A stretch of 64,000 nt of DNA, from NCBI GenBank assembly GCA_921293015.1, contig OV121095.1, positions 32,337,484 through 32,401,483 of the forward strand, read 5' to 3'. Numbering within the stretch: the first letter of the stretch is position 1; the number at the start of each line of letters is the position of its first letter. Below the pieces are notes generated by a model that saw nothing but the letters and a program-made list of their open reading frames with translations, searched no databases and was not told where the DNA came from. Below are positions 48,751 through 59,640 of the stretch, piece after piece. The DNA comes from Phorcus lineatus (taxonomy: Eukaryota > Mollusca > Gastropoda > Trochida > Trochidae). The position numbers were made by a program, and so were the translations under genes.

Positions 48751-51006
48751 AATACCTTTAAATGGTATATAAGGTATATTACGTATATTAAGGGTAAGAC
48801 GAACTGCATGTATGCCATGTAAAATGCCATAATTGCTTTTGTCTGATTCGATCTAGAGACGGGCTTATTTAGAGAAGAACAGCTGAACTATTAATTTCAC
48901 AATAGTGACATTCCAGTATATATTCTTATATCATTTGCAAGCATCTGCAAATAAGACGTTGTCAATCACTCATTTTGTAGCAGTGACATAGTGGCAAAGA
49001 ATCAACAAGCCCGAATATTTTTCGAGCGACGCCAAAAAAATAATTATACTTTTCATTTATATCAAGACCAGATTATTCATAGCCATTTGATGATTTTTTT
49101 TTAAGATAATATATCCACATAGGGGGTACGATTAGAGGAAATACTTCATAACATAGTTAAGAATAAATATCAACAACTATTTAGGTTCACGTCCACCTGA
49201 AATAGTAGAAAAAACGTGTTTTATAGACACTTCCGGAAAACAGACGCCAAACGTTTTATTAGCCAATCAGGTGCTAGGGGGGTTGTGACGACATAGACAG
49301 GACTCGTTAACGACTGGCTGATCTGTGTCATTGTTTACAATATAGATTCCAGCGGTCGTGAACGTATATTGTACTTATAAAAAGCCCCTATGTCACCAAA
49401 GCTATTAATATCAATACATCGACATATTCTGTTAACTTAATTAACTTGTTATTTGTTTGGGTTGTTAATCTCCGATAATGCTGCTCGCGTGAACCCAAAC
49501 TGATATTTGCCGCCATTGTGACTGTTTTTTGTTTGAACATCTAGACAAATCGATTACCCCCCTGTGTAGTAGATTGACCATTGTATATGTAGAATATTTG
49601 TTACTACTTTGTGCCATTTTTAAGTGTCAACTCAATATCGTAACTCTGTGTTCCTGCTTTGCATGACTGTAACAATGAGATCTCGCCTTTGATGGACTGC
49701 CTCTCGGCAACTTCCGGATCTCGGAATAGGATACGACGGTTCCGAACAGCTGTTTTTGGGCTTATTAACCAGTTGATAATGAAGATCAAATTTGTTATGT
49801 GCTTAGTAAATGTACTTCTTGATTTTCCACCTTTTTAAAAACTTAGACTTACGTACTAATGTATATTGCATAGTAAGGATACAGATTATTGTTGTTTTGT
49901 GTGAGTTAATGATCAGTGTTTTAGATGAAGAATGTGGTACTAATCTAGAGTGACGTAAGCCAATATTGTCAATAATAACAAAACATTTATTGTTGATTGT
50001 GATGTAAGTTAAAGCCTGCTTGGAAATATATTGTTAATATGAAATTCTTTTTCAGTTTAAAGTATTTCAACCAAATGAAAATATTAACGCTGAAAAGCAT
50101 ATTATTTCCATATCCTTCGGTACTTTAGTACCGGTATTTTACCAGAGAGAGGTTTTTAGTTACCTAACACTACTTTTTCACACCAGACAATATAGTCATA
50201 AAGTTATTACCTAACAGTCTAAATGAAATGACGCACACCTGAATATTATGGCAATTAAGCAATAAACTTAATGACCTCAGCACCTGGCACATTTCCAAAA
50301 GGTAATACACAAGACACTCATTAGTTATCTAACTTTATCCTCACACATGATCAACAGCCTTTATTGAAACTTGATAAAGATCATAAGGTTTGTCAATAAA
50401 CGTGACACATGACAAAATAAACATATCTGTGTAACTAAATATATTATTTCATACTGAAATGTTTATCAATATCAAATAGGTTATAAATTATCCACTGTAA
50501 GGCTACATAAAACGGTAAATGTTTCTCCGGGGCAGCTTTATGACTTTAATTTTACTTATTGTTGCTTCTAAAGTGAAGCTGTAGCAAGAAATTTTAATTT
50601 TTCATAAATGTTATAACCAAACATTGATTTCTGTCAACATACAAACATAAGTGACGTGCCCACATTTTTGTATGTATCCTTAGAGAAATCAGCACCAACA
50701 TATATATAATACCCCAAAACTAGTAATGAAACAAACTACAAACCTGTCACTGTGTACCATTTACAGATCTATCTATGTATTTATCTATCTTTCTATCTAT
50801 ATATGCACCTTATTTCATAATACTCTCCAACATTTTAAATAACTATTTAGTACTACTCGATGAATTTTCAACCCCATATGTAATCAAATACTAAAATTGT
50901 AAACTATTGTTGGGGTTTGAATAAATAATTTTTGCGACTAATCTAAGACATAAATTCATACTGCAGATAAAAACTCAACATTCGTCTGCAAAATCATCAA
51001 CTAAAG
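48751..51006. other. Intergenic DNA with a promoter-like patch
   Basis: No coding region supported. Between 49225 and 49750 there are words typical of housekeeping promoters: CTTCCGG at 49230 and near 49714 (ETS family), AGCCAATCAGG near 49260 (CCAAT box) and GCCGCCATTGTG near 49510 (YY1-like). No open frame starting there looks like a protein. Confidence 0.35.
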
Positions 51007-51411
51007 TCAACTCCCCAAAAGTTTCATGATTATTCGTTCCCTCTTCTCAAAGTATTCCGTCCGTTTTCTCTTCCGATACGGTTGACTGTCATATCTCACT
51101 GGACAGGCGGGTAGCGGGCGTATTTTCATCTTTATCTGTTTATTAACTGTTGGTACGGCATTTTTGACGAGTCTTTTCCTTTGTGGGGCAAGTCCAAAGT
51201 CCGTTTTGAAATCGTAGGAAAGATCATAACAGTCCTCTGTGAAATGATCGGAGCAGATGACAGGCCTGTCATTGGGACTCCACTTCGCTCTTTTCTGACT
51301 AACTAACTTTGTCCTATTCGCGAATTTGACAGGTTCCCTCGGAAACTGATGCAGTTGAATGTCTCCTGATTTCTTATTAGTACAGTTGGCAGCAACGCAT
51401 GAAGAAGGCAT
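51007..51411 (-). CDS. THAP-domain DNA-binding protein
   Basis: Single open frame of 134 residues. Residues 1-90 fit a THAP zinc finger: MPSSCVAANC supplies the first Cys pair (C5, C10), LHQFPREP the conserved proline loop, KWSPNDRPVICSDHF the invariant Trp and the C-x2-H pair, and NAVPTV the AVPxI/V end. The rest is basic (RKRKRTEYFEKRER) and could be a nuclear localisation signal or the start of a coiled coil. THAP proteins bind DNA in a zinc-dependent way. They are transcription or chromatin factors, or derive from P-element-like transposases; no transposase domain follows here. The ATG at 51411 begins the canonical MPxxC start. A CRE-like site lies about 95 bases upstream. It could also be one exon of a longer gene, but the in-frame stop argues against that. 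Confidence 0.88.
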   Translation of the reverse strand: MPSSCVAANCTNKKSGDIQLHQFPREPVKFANRTKLVSQKRAKWSPNDRPVICSDHFTEDCYDLSYDFKTDFGLAPQRKRLVKNAVPTVNKQIKMKIRPLPACPVRYDSQPYRKRKRTEYFEKRERIIMKLLGS

Positions 51412-51502
51412 GTCTCATTCTCAAAGAAAACGTAGACGAATGCGACCCATGTCTGCATTGATATATACTTGTTTACAAACAAACGCGGAGCGAGTCCTGT
51501 CT

Positions 51503-51512
51503 ATTACGTCAC
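51503..51512 (-). promoter_or_regulatory. CRE-like site upstream of the THAP gene
   Basis: ATTACGTCAC on the plus strand (GTGACGTAAT on the gene strand) lies 92-101 bases before the THAP start codon, a usual distance for a CREB/ATF site. Confidence 0.45.
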
Positions 51513-51599
51513 ATCTGCCAAAGGAGAGCTCAGGCCACTCTATGGACTGTTTTAATTGGGATTTTGAGGTGGCCAATTTCTACGCACTTTGAACCGTTT

Positions 51600-52611
51600 A
51601 ATCTTTTTAATTAAAGGACGCATCGAAACTTTGTTTGGTGTTTTATTTACTTGAATGTATTGTCTTTATGAAAATGGGGATTGAAGTCGGATACAAAACT
51701 GGGATATAATATCTTTAAAGAATAACGTTTTCTATTGACAGAGACTTTTCCAACTCCGTTATTAACAACTGGTTTCAATTCAAACTTCATTACAGAAAAA
51801 AATATTACTCATTTTGATATTATAAACTCAACATTTCTTCAAGCAAATTTATTCAATCAGTATACATTTTTGCTTATATTTAACAAAACAATCAATATTT
51901 TCTTTCACTCTCACTCTAAACATCTTTACATTTGCTTACTATTGAAATTCAACGTGGTTTTAAAGTCATAAAGGTAAGCAAATTCAATTTGGGTACAACT
52001 CCTAATAAACTCTTAATGAAATTACATAGAAAGGCATCAAAGACACAATATTTTACACACATAGAAAATGACAAGAGGATCAGAATTTACAGAACATGCC
52101 CACAGTTCAACCCATTTAGAAGTGGAATCTCCAATAATAATTTTTGACAAGTTGGTAGTCGTTTATGTTTATGTTAAAAACACATTTGATATTAAGAGTA
52201 TTTAAAGAAATGGGTATTTCTATCTATCAGGGAAACATCTGTTTATAGTATGATTTCTTTATCAAAATCGATTTTAGTTGCGTTTTTTTCTAAGCCTAGG
52301 TTAATTCCCTTAAATGTGGTAAATTTACCTTTTTATTCTTTAAAAGTAAACTATTTTCATATATTCATTTGTCAATTGTATCAAACATTATAAATAAAAA
52401 AAGTTAAAATGTCGGTAGAGTTTATATGATGTCTTGACATTAGTGTTTTAAATCAGAAATTCATTGATACAGTTGTTTCCATTTAATTTCAAGCTGGCTG
52501 AAACATGCCTTTCGTACAGCTCATCTTACATTAATGTCAGAGTATTTGGTCGGGAAAGTCTGTATGATGAGATATTTAATCCAAATCCTACCAGGTGACA
52601 TTGGGTCTACA
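51600..52611. other. Intergenic DNA, nothing recognised
   Basis: Very AT-rich, no gene supported. Confidence 0.4.
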
Positions 52612-53150
52612 AAAATGAGTTTATTTCAAATGATGAGATATAATTTACAATAACATTGGCTCACGTTATAGTTTTAAATGGCGTAATTTTCCCATCTAAC
52701 AAAGCAAATTCAACAATTCTGTCTATTTTGTTTGGCGAGCAAACTCTATAAATATGTTTTATATTATTGTCAAATGATGAAATTGAAAAAAGACTCCCAT
52801 ATTCGGCATGAAGGTAAGTTAGCACAATAAAGTAGATTCATGTCCTCGAATTATTTGAGGCTAGCCCTAAATGACTTAGTTGGTTCATCTACATAAACTA
52901 GTTTATTTCAAATGATAAGATCTAGTTTATGACAACATTGATCCATGTATTAGACTTAGAAGGCATAATGATTAAACAAACATCAGCAATTGTCTTTTAT
53001 GTAGGCACGAAAACCTCATACACATGTTTAATATTATTGTCAAATTAAAAAAGATTTCCTCATACGGCATTGAAAGTAAGACAATAAAATGGATACATTT
53101 CCTCGAGTTATTAGAGGCTAGCTCGAAATGACCTAATGGGTTCATCTGGG
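52612..53150 (+). repeat. Diverged tandem repeat, unit about 260-280 bp
   Basis: GTTTATTTCAAATGATgAGA at about 52619 recurs at 52901. CTCGAATTATTTGAGGCTAGC at about 52845 recurs as CTCGAGTTATTAGAGGCTAGC near 53103, and GGTTCATCT at 52882 recurs at 53139. The last unit runs directly into the C1q scrap. Confidence 0.8.
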
Positions 53151-53158
53151 TCACTGTA

Positions 53159-53166
53159 CACCGGGA
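53159..53166. repeat. Target-site duplication, left copy
   Basis: CACCGGGA directly abuts the left terminal repeat CACAGGGGCGTG. The identical octamer follows the right end at 58850. Confidence 0.85.
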
Positions 53167-53710
53167 CACAGGGGCGTGTATCGCTTAGAAATAGCTTTAG
53201 AAAGACATATATACCCATAGACCCTACCCTACTACTATATAAAAGGAAAGGGATGTAACGACCAAACCACCCCATGCTCGAACTAAGTCAGTTTTCGCAT
53301 TCAAAATAATTTTTCTGGACAAATTGTTCACTACGATTCGAAAGCTAAATGATTTCCCTACAAAACGAGCTATGGATTGTCAAAATCGGGTACTTATTTC
53401 AAAAGTTACATGCAACGACACCCCGAAAATCGCTACCGCCAGATTTTCAGGCCAAAATCCCCACTCACGAAAAACAGCAAAAACTCACCGTTTAACATCG
53501 TTTATTGATTCCAGCAATGTTGACAACACCAATGTAGAGCTCGATTCGATCGGCGACATCGAACTACATGTTCACAATATGAGAACAGCACCTAATTATT
53601 ATTTCTACGAGTGCTAGCAGACATTATATAAAAAATCATCTGCCTTGCGGTTGTCTTGTCCACCATAACAGTGGCCTTGACATTCATTTGACCTCGTAGC
53701 CGCAGCAAAT
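53167..53710 (+). repeat. Left terminal inverted repeat
   Basis: 544 bp, ending inward at GTAGCCGCAGCAAAT. Contains the 97-codon frame at 53324-53617 on the plus strand. Confidence 0.9.
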
Positions 53711-56262
53711 TTACAAATTAAAGGATTTGGTAGAAATTAACATTGAGTATTTTCTTTTAAATTCCCTTCTGCAGTCATGTGTGTTTTAATGAGTCCAAAA
53801 TATTAAATAAACTTGTTCTTTATAACTATGGGTCAAATTATAATTTTTTGTAAACGTTCCAGAAATATTTAATTAGTCAACTGGCAAATGTCAAAATTTC
53901 AAACGAATCGTTAGAAAAACGAAATATTACCTTTGATTTAATTGACAATAATTTTTTAAAATAATTTATGTAGAACAATATACTTATTAGTATGATTTTT
54001 AATGATTTATTAAAGAATATTAACAACTTTTACTCGGTTTACCTAAAAATATTGTTTTGATCTTTTCTCCAAAAAGTGATGGCATATATAATATGAACCT
54101 GTTACCTACATTAACTTAATACATTTTGCTATCCTTCTAAATTAAAGCATATATTTTTAAAACTCACTTATTTTTTATAATTGGAAAAGAAAATATTCAA
54201 AAATTAAAAGAATTTGTAAAGAGGTTTGAATCTCAAAGGCAAATTTGAAAGCAACTCCTAATTCTCGATAAACTACTTCCATGTTGAATATTTGATGTGC
54301 AGTTCAGATACATTATTTAATAAAATAAGTTTACCATTAGATAGGTGATTTAATTTTATTTCTTCAAACAATAGTGATATAATTTAAAGATTATCAAAAC
54401 TGTGTTCGACAAAAAAAGGGATATTTATTTTTCAGAGGTCAGACAGAATTATATATTTTTTTATCAATATTGGCTTGGCTCAGGAGTGAGATCATGTAAA
54501 TAATAAAAGATGTGGATAGCAATCATTGATAATGACTTGTATTTTGTAATTCATACTGTTCAAACACCCTGGTGGTTAGGGGCATACATGCAATGCCTCG
54601 CTTGGAAGGTTACCTTAGTTTTCTTTATTGGAAGCAATTTTGATTTTCATAGTTAAAAGATTAAAATAACAAAAACAAATTAAGTAACAACATGCTGCAT
54701 TAAAACTTATTAACAGTTATGTATAATCATGTTGAAAAAAATAACTTTTCTTATAACTTCAATTGAAAGGTACAGATATTTATGCCTCATTAAAAGGTGA
54801 ATTGATTAAGTTGAGAACAAATAGTCATGTTGGCAGAGAGAATTCAATGATAGGTATCTTTTTACTAAAATGAGGCCTGTCTCTCCCCGATAAAGGAACA
54901 AACATTAACAGTGTGTCCAATAAATAAGAGAATAAATTGCATTCTGAAAGTGATCAGTATATTTTTTATGTATAAGGTCAAAAAAAGCATGTCTGAAGTG
55001 ATAGATCTCCAGACTGGCACAGTACTTGTATCTTTAATTGCTGTTTCAAATGCAATAAATCTGATTTAGTTATATTTTTTAGAATATTTGCGTATGGGGG
55101 CATTTCCCCCAAAATGTCCAGAATTTGTTTGCCTTGCAAGCAATAAACTCTTTAGTTTCATAAACATGTCTGTAATGGTAATGGTAATCAAATGATGTCT
55201 CTACCTTTTTTACACTTCAAAGAAATTATTTATGCTCACTGAAATTAATTTGAGTTGAGCTTGATATAATAACACAAACCTTAACAGTGATACACACTCA
55301 ACCTTTTTACAAGGTTCACAGGCGCAGAGGCACATCAGTTCTGTAATATTTTTCTCAGTTTTAAAAGAATAGAGTCATGACCCTGGAGCTGATCAGGTTT
55401 TAGGAGGCCTTTCTTAGGTCACCAAATTAATAAATCTAGATCCTTAGTAGTCAAGGAATTGATACTCAAAATTATATTAGGACACTGTCCCATGTCAGGC
55501 TAGATGAGGTGAAAAGTGAAATTGAATCAGTTGCAGTATAATTCAATTGGCATTGAATATTTGATGTAGAAATTATAATTGAAAATCTAAAAACACATTC
55601 TTTGTACATCATCTGTTATATATCCAGAACGAAACAGACAGATTTGATTTGTAGCCCATACTTCACCTACTGTTAAGCACTCATTACAAGTTGTGCCAAA
55701 ATAAACTTTCCTTGCCTATTATTGTGTATATTATAGTCATAAAAGTATTCGTATTCAGTATGGAACATCCTTTAAAATTTACCAACTCAACCTTTTAAAT
55801 ATTCATAAAAACATCATGAAAGGCTTTTATGAAGTACAACCTACTGATCATCTAAGTTATGCAAAGTCTTAACAATTACTCATGGTTAATGGTATTAAAC
55901 TAAAACTTTGAAAAGGGAGGTGTTATCCATAGGTGGCTAGAATTCATGTATTAAACACATGAAATAACTATTTTATACTCCCCAAAACACACATTGAGTT
56001 CTTTGAAGGTTAATGGCACCTATAATGATCACATATCAAATAATAAGAATCAATTGAATTCAATACAATCAATATAATTGGATATAAGGGATGAAAGTAA
56101 ATGTATTTTTTTCTTAATTGGGGATTCCCTTGTATGTCTGTATATATACAAAAACATATTAAAGAATCCTCACAAATAAATTCATTGATAGTCAATTTAT
56201 TTATATTATTTGAAGATTTTATTGAATTACAATAGCAGAAAATTTTCAAGAGTGTCCATGTA
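53711..56262. other. Interior of the transposon, no gene seen
   Basis: Strongly AT-rich sequence without a supportable coding region or transposase motif on either strand. Confidence 0.45.
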
Positions 56263-58023
56263 TTAGAGATTCTTTTCCATGTATGCAGCAAGGATATTCT
56301 CCAGATTAAACTGTCCCCTCTTGATATCGAATCTTGTAACTGAAAAATATAAATTGGAACCAAATTAAATATGAGGCAAAAAAAGATTGTTCCATTGTCA
56401 TTATAGCTCCTCAAGTACTGCAATATTAATTGTATTTATTTTAAATAACAAAGTATAGTAAAAGTGGTTTCTCTCATAATACAAACAATCATGGAACTTA
56501 ATATTTGGTTAATCATAATCTACATTGGTAAAGGTGTGTTGTATAAACATCTATGATTACAACATTTTGCTTTTAAGATAGCTGAAACAAATAGGTTTTA
56601 GATTTAAGTTGGATTTCTTTTGCCTCTTTTACAGAATTGCTCAATCAAACTCTAGAAACAAAGTGACACTTTTCACCTAAAAAGTTTCATACAGCATTAA
56701 CAACAGCTTGAGACATGGTACCTAACCAATAACCCTAAAGCCCCCTTGTTATCTGCTAATTCCCCCCCCCCCCCCCCCCCCCCCTATGGTTAGGCCCTTC
56801 CACTACCTCTCCTCCCATTAAACCTGTTGTGACAATTGTCTTCCCTTTTCTCACTCATGCTAAAATAATATATCTAAAAAATTACCTTGAGAAACATATT
56901 TCAAATGGATCATGTCTCAGTGGCATATATCTAAAACTCTACATTATCTGCTGAAATACATTAACAGATAATTTTAAAAAGTATTCAAATCTTTAGATTG
57001 TGGCTGTTGTGCTTACCTGGAACTTTCAAATAATGATGGAAAAGTGTCTCCACACTCTCTCCTCCTGTATTGAGACATATGCCTGAGAAGAGAGAATCAT
57101 TTTTGAAAAAACACTTCTATATTTTAAACAATGTACATTTCATCGCTTTATTTCTTAAATTAATTTTTGTTTGGATAATTCTAGGCTACGTCATGTATTT
57201 GTGCTTGTCAAATTAAAACCATACTTGCTCTGCTACTCTCTTTAGAAACTTTTACCTGAATGAATAGATATGTACATGATCATATATTTGATATTTACTA
57301 CAAAAAGCCAGAAGGCTATTAACCAGCTGTCACCATCATAATATGTAAGGCTCAATCTTTTATCTACATGTATAAAAATGATATTACAAAATGGAAATAA
57401 TTCAGGTATTCTAACAGTCTTGAATAAAAATCAAATATTTAGCAGCTTATAAATAGAAGTGCTGGTAAATACATTTGATGGTGTTATATCAAATTGATAA
57501 CCAGATCATTAAAATGACATAAATTCTCAATCAAATACTTACTGTTTATGTCTGTGACATGCCTTCATCTGAAATCCAAAATAAAAATCATGACTTAGAC
57601 TTTTGTTAAAATGGTTTCAAACTTAATTTAACTTATCATTTACCTATTCTAGTTTCACATATATATTTTATAATCATATACAGATATAGCACCTTCAAAT
57701 TTTCAAAAGGCATGCATACCTAATCAATAAAGTTGGTATTATTGTTAAATGTTAAAAGAAATGGCACTTTCATCTAAAATCAATAATCAATCATGCCTGT
57801 ATTATTGGGTTTTTTTAAATGTAATATTGGCAAAGTAATTACATTTATAAATAACTTTTTATGATGTTTAGATGTATAAACAATCACTTAAGTAAAATAA
57901 TAAATTGATGTTAAAATGATAGATTGATGGCAATTAAAGAAAAAAATATAATTATCAGTGAAAACATCGTATACGCCGATGCTTACCTGATGGAGGCTTC
58001 GCAATTTGAAGGCAAGGGTCCAT
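56263..58023 (-). CDS. Candidate small spliced gene inside the transposon
   Basis: Three minus-strand exons join in frame: 58023-57987 (MDPCLQIAKPPS), 57082-57017 (ICLNTGGESVETLFHHYLKV) and 56339-56263 (TRFDIKRGQFNLENILAAY, ending MEKNL and a stop), 59 residues in all. Both donors are CAG/GTAAGC; acceptors are TTCTCAG and TTTTTCAG. A further well-spliced 26-base exon at 57576-57551 (TTTCAG before, GTAAGT after) would cause a stop if included after this start, but opens another frame of about 40 residues starting in that exon. No family recognised. No homology evidence, so coding status rests on splice signals and the open frame. It could be a captured host gene piece, an element-encoded protein or a non-coding transcript. 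Confidence 0.4.
56762..56784. repeat. Poly-C tract (23 C)
   Basis: Uninterrupted run of 23 cytosines in the transposon interior, within an intron of the candidate spliced gene. Confidence 0.95.
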
Positions 58024-58306
58024 TAATTATTCCCAGCAGCGGAGAGAAGTGATTCGAAGCGCCTGGAGTTGGAGAATCGTTTTTTTCTTTTGCCGATTCA
58101 GACATAAAAATTTAAACTCTTACAAAAGGCTCTTTAAATTACCATATGTGACTAATTTCCAAAAAATAACAGCTCCAGTTGCTTGTGGTAAGGTGGACAC
58201 GTCTAAAAATCCTAAACGTTTTTCGACCACGTTGTGTTGTTTACAAACATGGTATTGAAAGGACTGTGAGGAGTTCGATCAGAGTTCGGAGTTCGCTCAC
58301 TTACTT

Positions 58307-58849
58307 ATTTGCTGCGGCTACGAGGTCAAATGAATGTCAAGGCCACTGTTATGGTGGACAAGACAACCGCAAGGCAGATGATTTTTTATATAATGTCTGC
58401 TAGCACTCGTAGAAATAATAATTAGGTGCCGTTCTCATATTGTGAACATGTAGTTCGATGTCGCCGATCGAATCGAGCTCTACATTGGTGTTGTCAACAT
58501 TGCTGGAATCAATAAACGATGTTAAACGGTGAGTTTTTGCTGTTTTTCGTGAGTGGGGATTTTGGCCTGAAAATCTGGCGGTAGCGATTTTCGGGGTGTC
58601 GTTGCATGTAACTTTTGAAATAAGTACCCGATTTTGACAATCCATAGCTCGTTTTGTAGGGAAATCATTTAGCTTTCGAATCGTAGTGAACAATTTGTCC
58701 AGAAAATTATTTTGAATGCGAAAACTGACTTAGTTCGAGCATGGGGTGGTTTGGTCGTTACATCCCTTTCCTTTTATATAGTAGTAGGGTAGGGTCTATG
58801 GGTATATATGTCTTTCTAAAGCTATTTCTAAGCGATACACGCCCCTGTG
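58307..58849 (-). repeat. Right terminal inverted repeat
   Basis: 543 bp, inverted copy of 53167-53710. The same 97-codon frame lies at 58400-58693 on the minus strand and reads inward, towards the candidate spliced gene. Confidence 0.9.
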
Positions 58850-58857
58850 CACCGGGA
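58850..58857. repeat. Target-site duplication, right copy
   Basis: CACCGGGA immediately after the right terminus CACGCCCCTGTG. Confidence 0.85.
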
Positions 58858-58972
58858 CTATCTCACTATTCTACTTGATGACCTGCGAAGAGAAGAAACA
58901 TGTCTGGCTTGTAATGTAAGGCAGTTCCTTTGCGGAAATGGCTATTCAAAATATGGCTGTGACCTATTTTAA

Positions 58973-59640
58973 AATACTAAATGGTATCCGTCTCACAGGT
59001 TGATATCACTCTGTTCAAGTTTTATGTTATAACATTTTATCTTTAGAATACGTTAAAATCCTGACAATAAGATCTTGCATTACAATTCAAGAAGGGCTGG
59101 CAGCATTGGTGGTACTGAACTGAAATTCAGTGTACCTTTGTATTCTGACTACCTTGCAGGCTTCAAATACAGGTCCTCTTGTCACGAAGCACATATTGAT
59201 CGGGCGTGTCTAGACACAATGTACACCCTATAGTGGTTAATATACTTAATAGAAACTTTCCTTATAGTTGTGATTTTAAAGACTGTCAGAAATTATACCA
59301 TAACTTACTATTGACTCTAGTTAATAGTTTACTGTAATAAAAAAACAAATCAACTACATACCACTTATTTTTCTTCTTATATTTTACTGGATAGTTGATG
59401 ATAATTTTAAACGTTGATTTAAGATTTATGATATATAAAACAATATAATCAAATAGTTATGGTAAAATAGTAGAAAAGGTACTCCTACTAACATGTGTAC
59501 AACTAGCAATCCACTCTCACGATGTTGCCAAGTACCTATCCTTGACGTAGTGCGGGTGTGAAAAGTCGATTTATGCATATGTAATATCATGAAATCATTT
59601 CTAAAAATATACAAACAGTGTTAATCTCAAAGGTATCATA
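58973..59640. other. Intergenic DNA, nothing recognised
   Basis: AT-rich, no gene supported. Confidence 0.4.

Larger units (their letters stand above)
53167..58849. mobile_element. 5.68-kb DNA transposon with long terminal inverted repeats
   Basis: The element starts CACAGGGGCGTGTATCGC and ends with its complement. The inverted arms are 53167-53710 and 58307-58849, nearly identical (one base change and one T-run length change noticed). The flanking 8-bp duplication CACCGGGA fits hAT- or P-type transposases; the family cannot be fixed because no transposase was found. Each arm holds the same 97-codon open frame (MFTTIRKLNDF...), on opposite strands, with no recognised domain. The interior is AT-rich and carries a candidate small spliced gene and a poly-C tract. 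It inserted into a C1q pseudogene. Near-identity of the arms suggests a young insertion or conversion between arms. Confidence 0.85.
53139..58972 (+). pseudogene. C1q carboxy-terminal fragment split by a transposon
   Basis: Before the inserted element, codons ending at 53166 read SGSLYTG. After it (58850 on) the frame continues TISLFYLMTCEEKKHVWLV, and after one frameshift ends GNGYSKYGCDLF at 58972. This matches the end of the complete gene: RGYTG, then ATVTYLMRFNKGDHVWF, then GDKLSSYGCHLM. The 5' part of the domain is missing, replaced by a tandem repeat. The frameshift (near GTAATGTAAGG) shows that it is not functional apart from the insertion. Confidence 0.8.

Noticed and set aside
54560-54612. 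tRNA-like GGTGGTTAGGGGC segment
   Set aside because: No B box and no stem pairing; too weak to list as a SINE.
56010-56423. 137-codon minus frame
   Set aside because: It runs through the acceptor and third exon of the spliced candidate in another frame, and low-complexity AT-rich sequence accounts for it.
51007-58849. THAP gene as transposase of the long-armed element
   Set aside because: P-type transposases carry THAP domains and give 8-bp duplications, but the THAP frame ends after 134 residues and lies 1.7 kb outside the element, so no link is supported.
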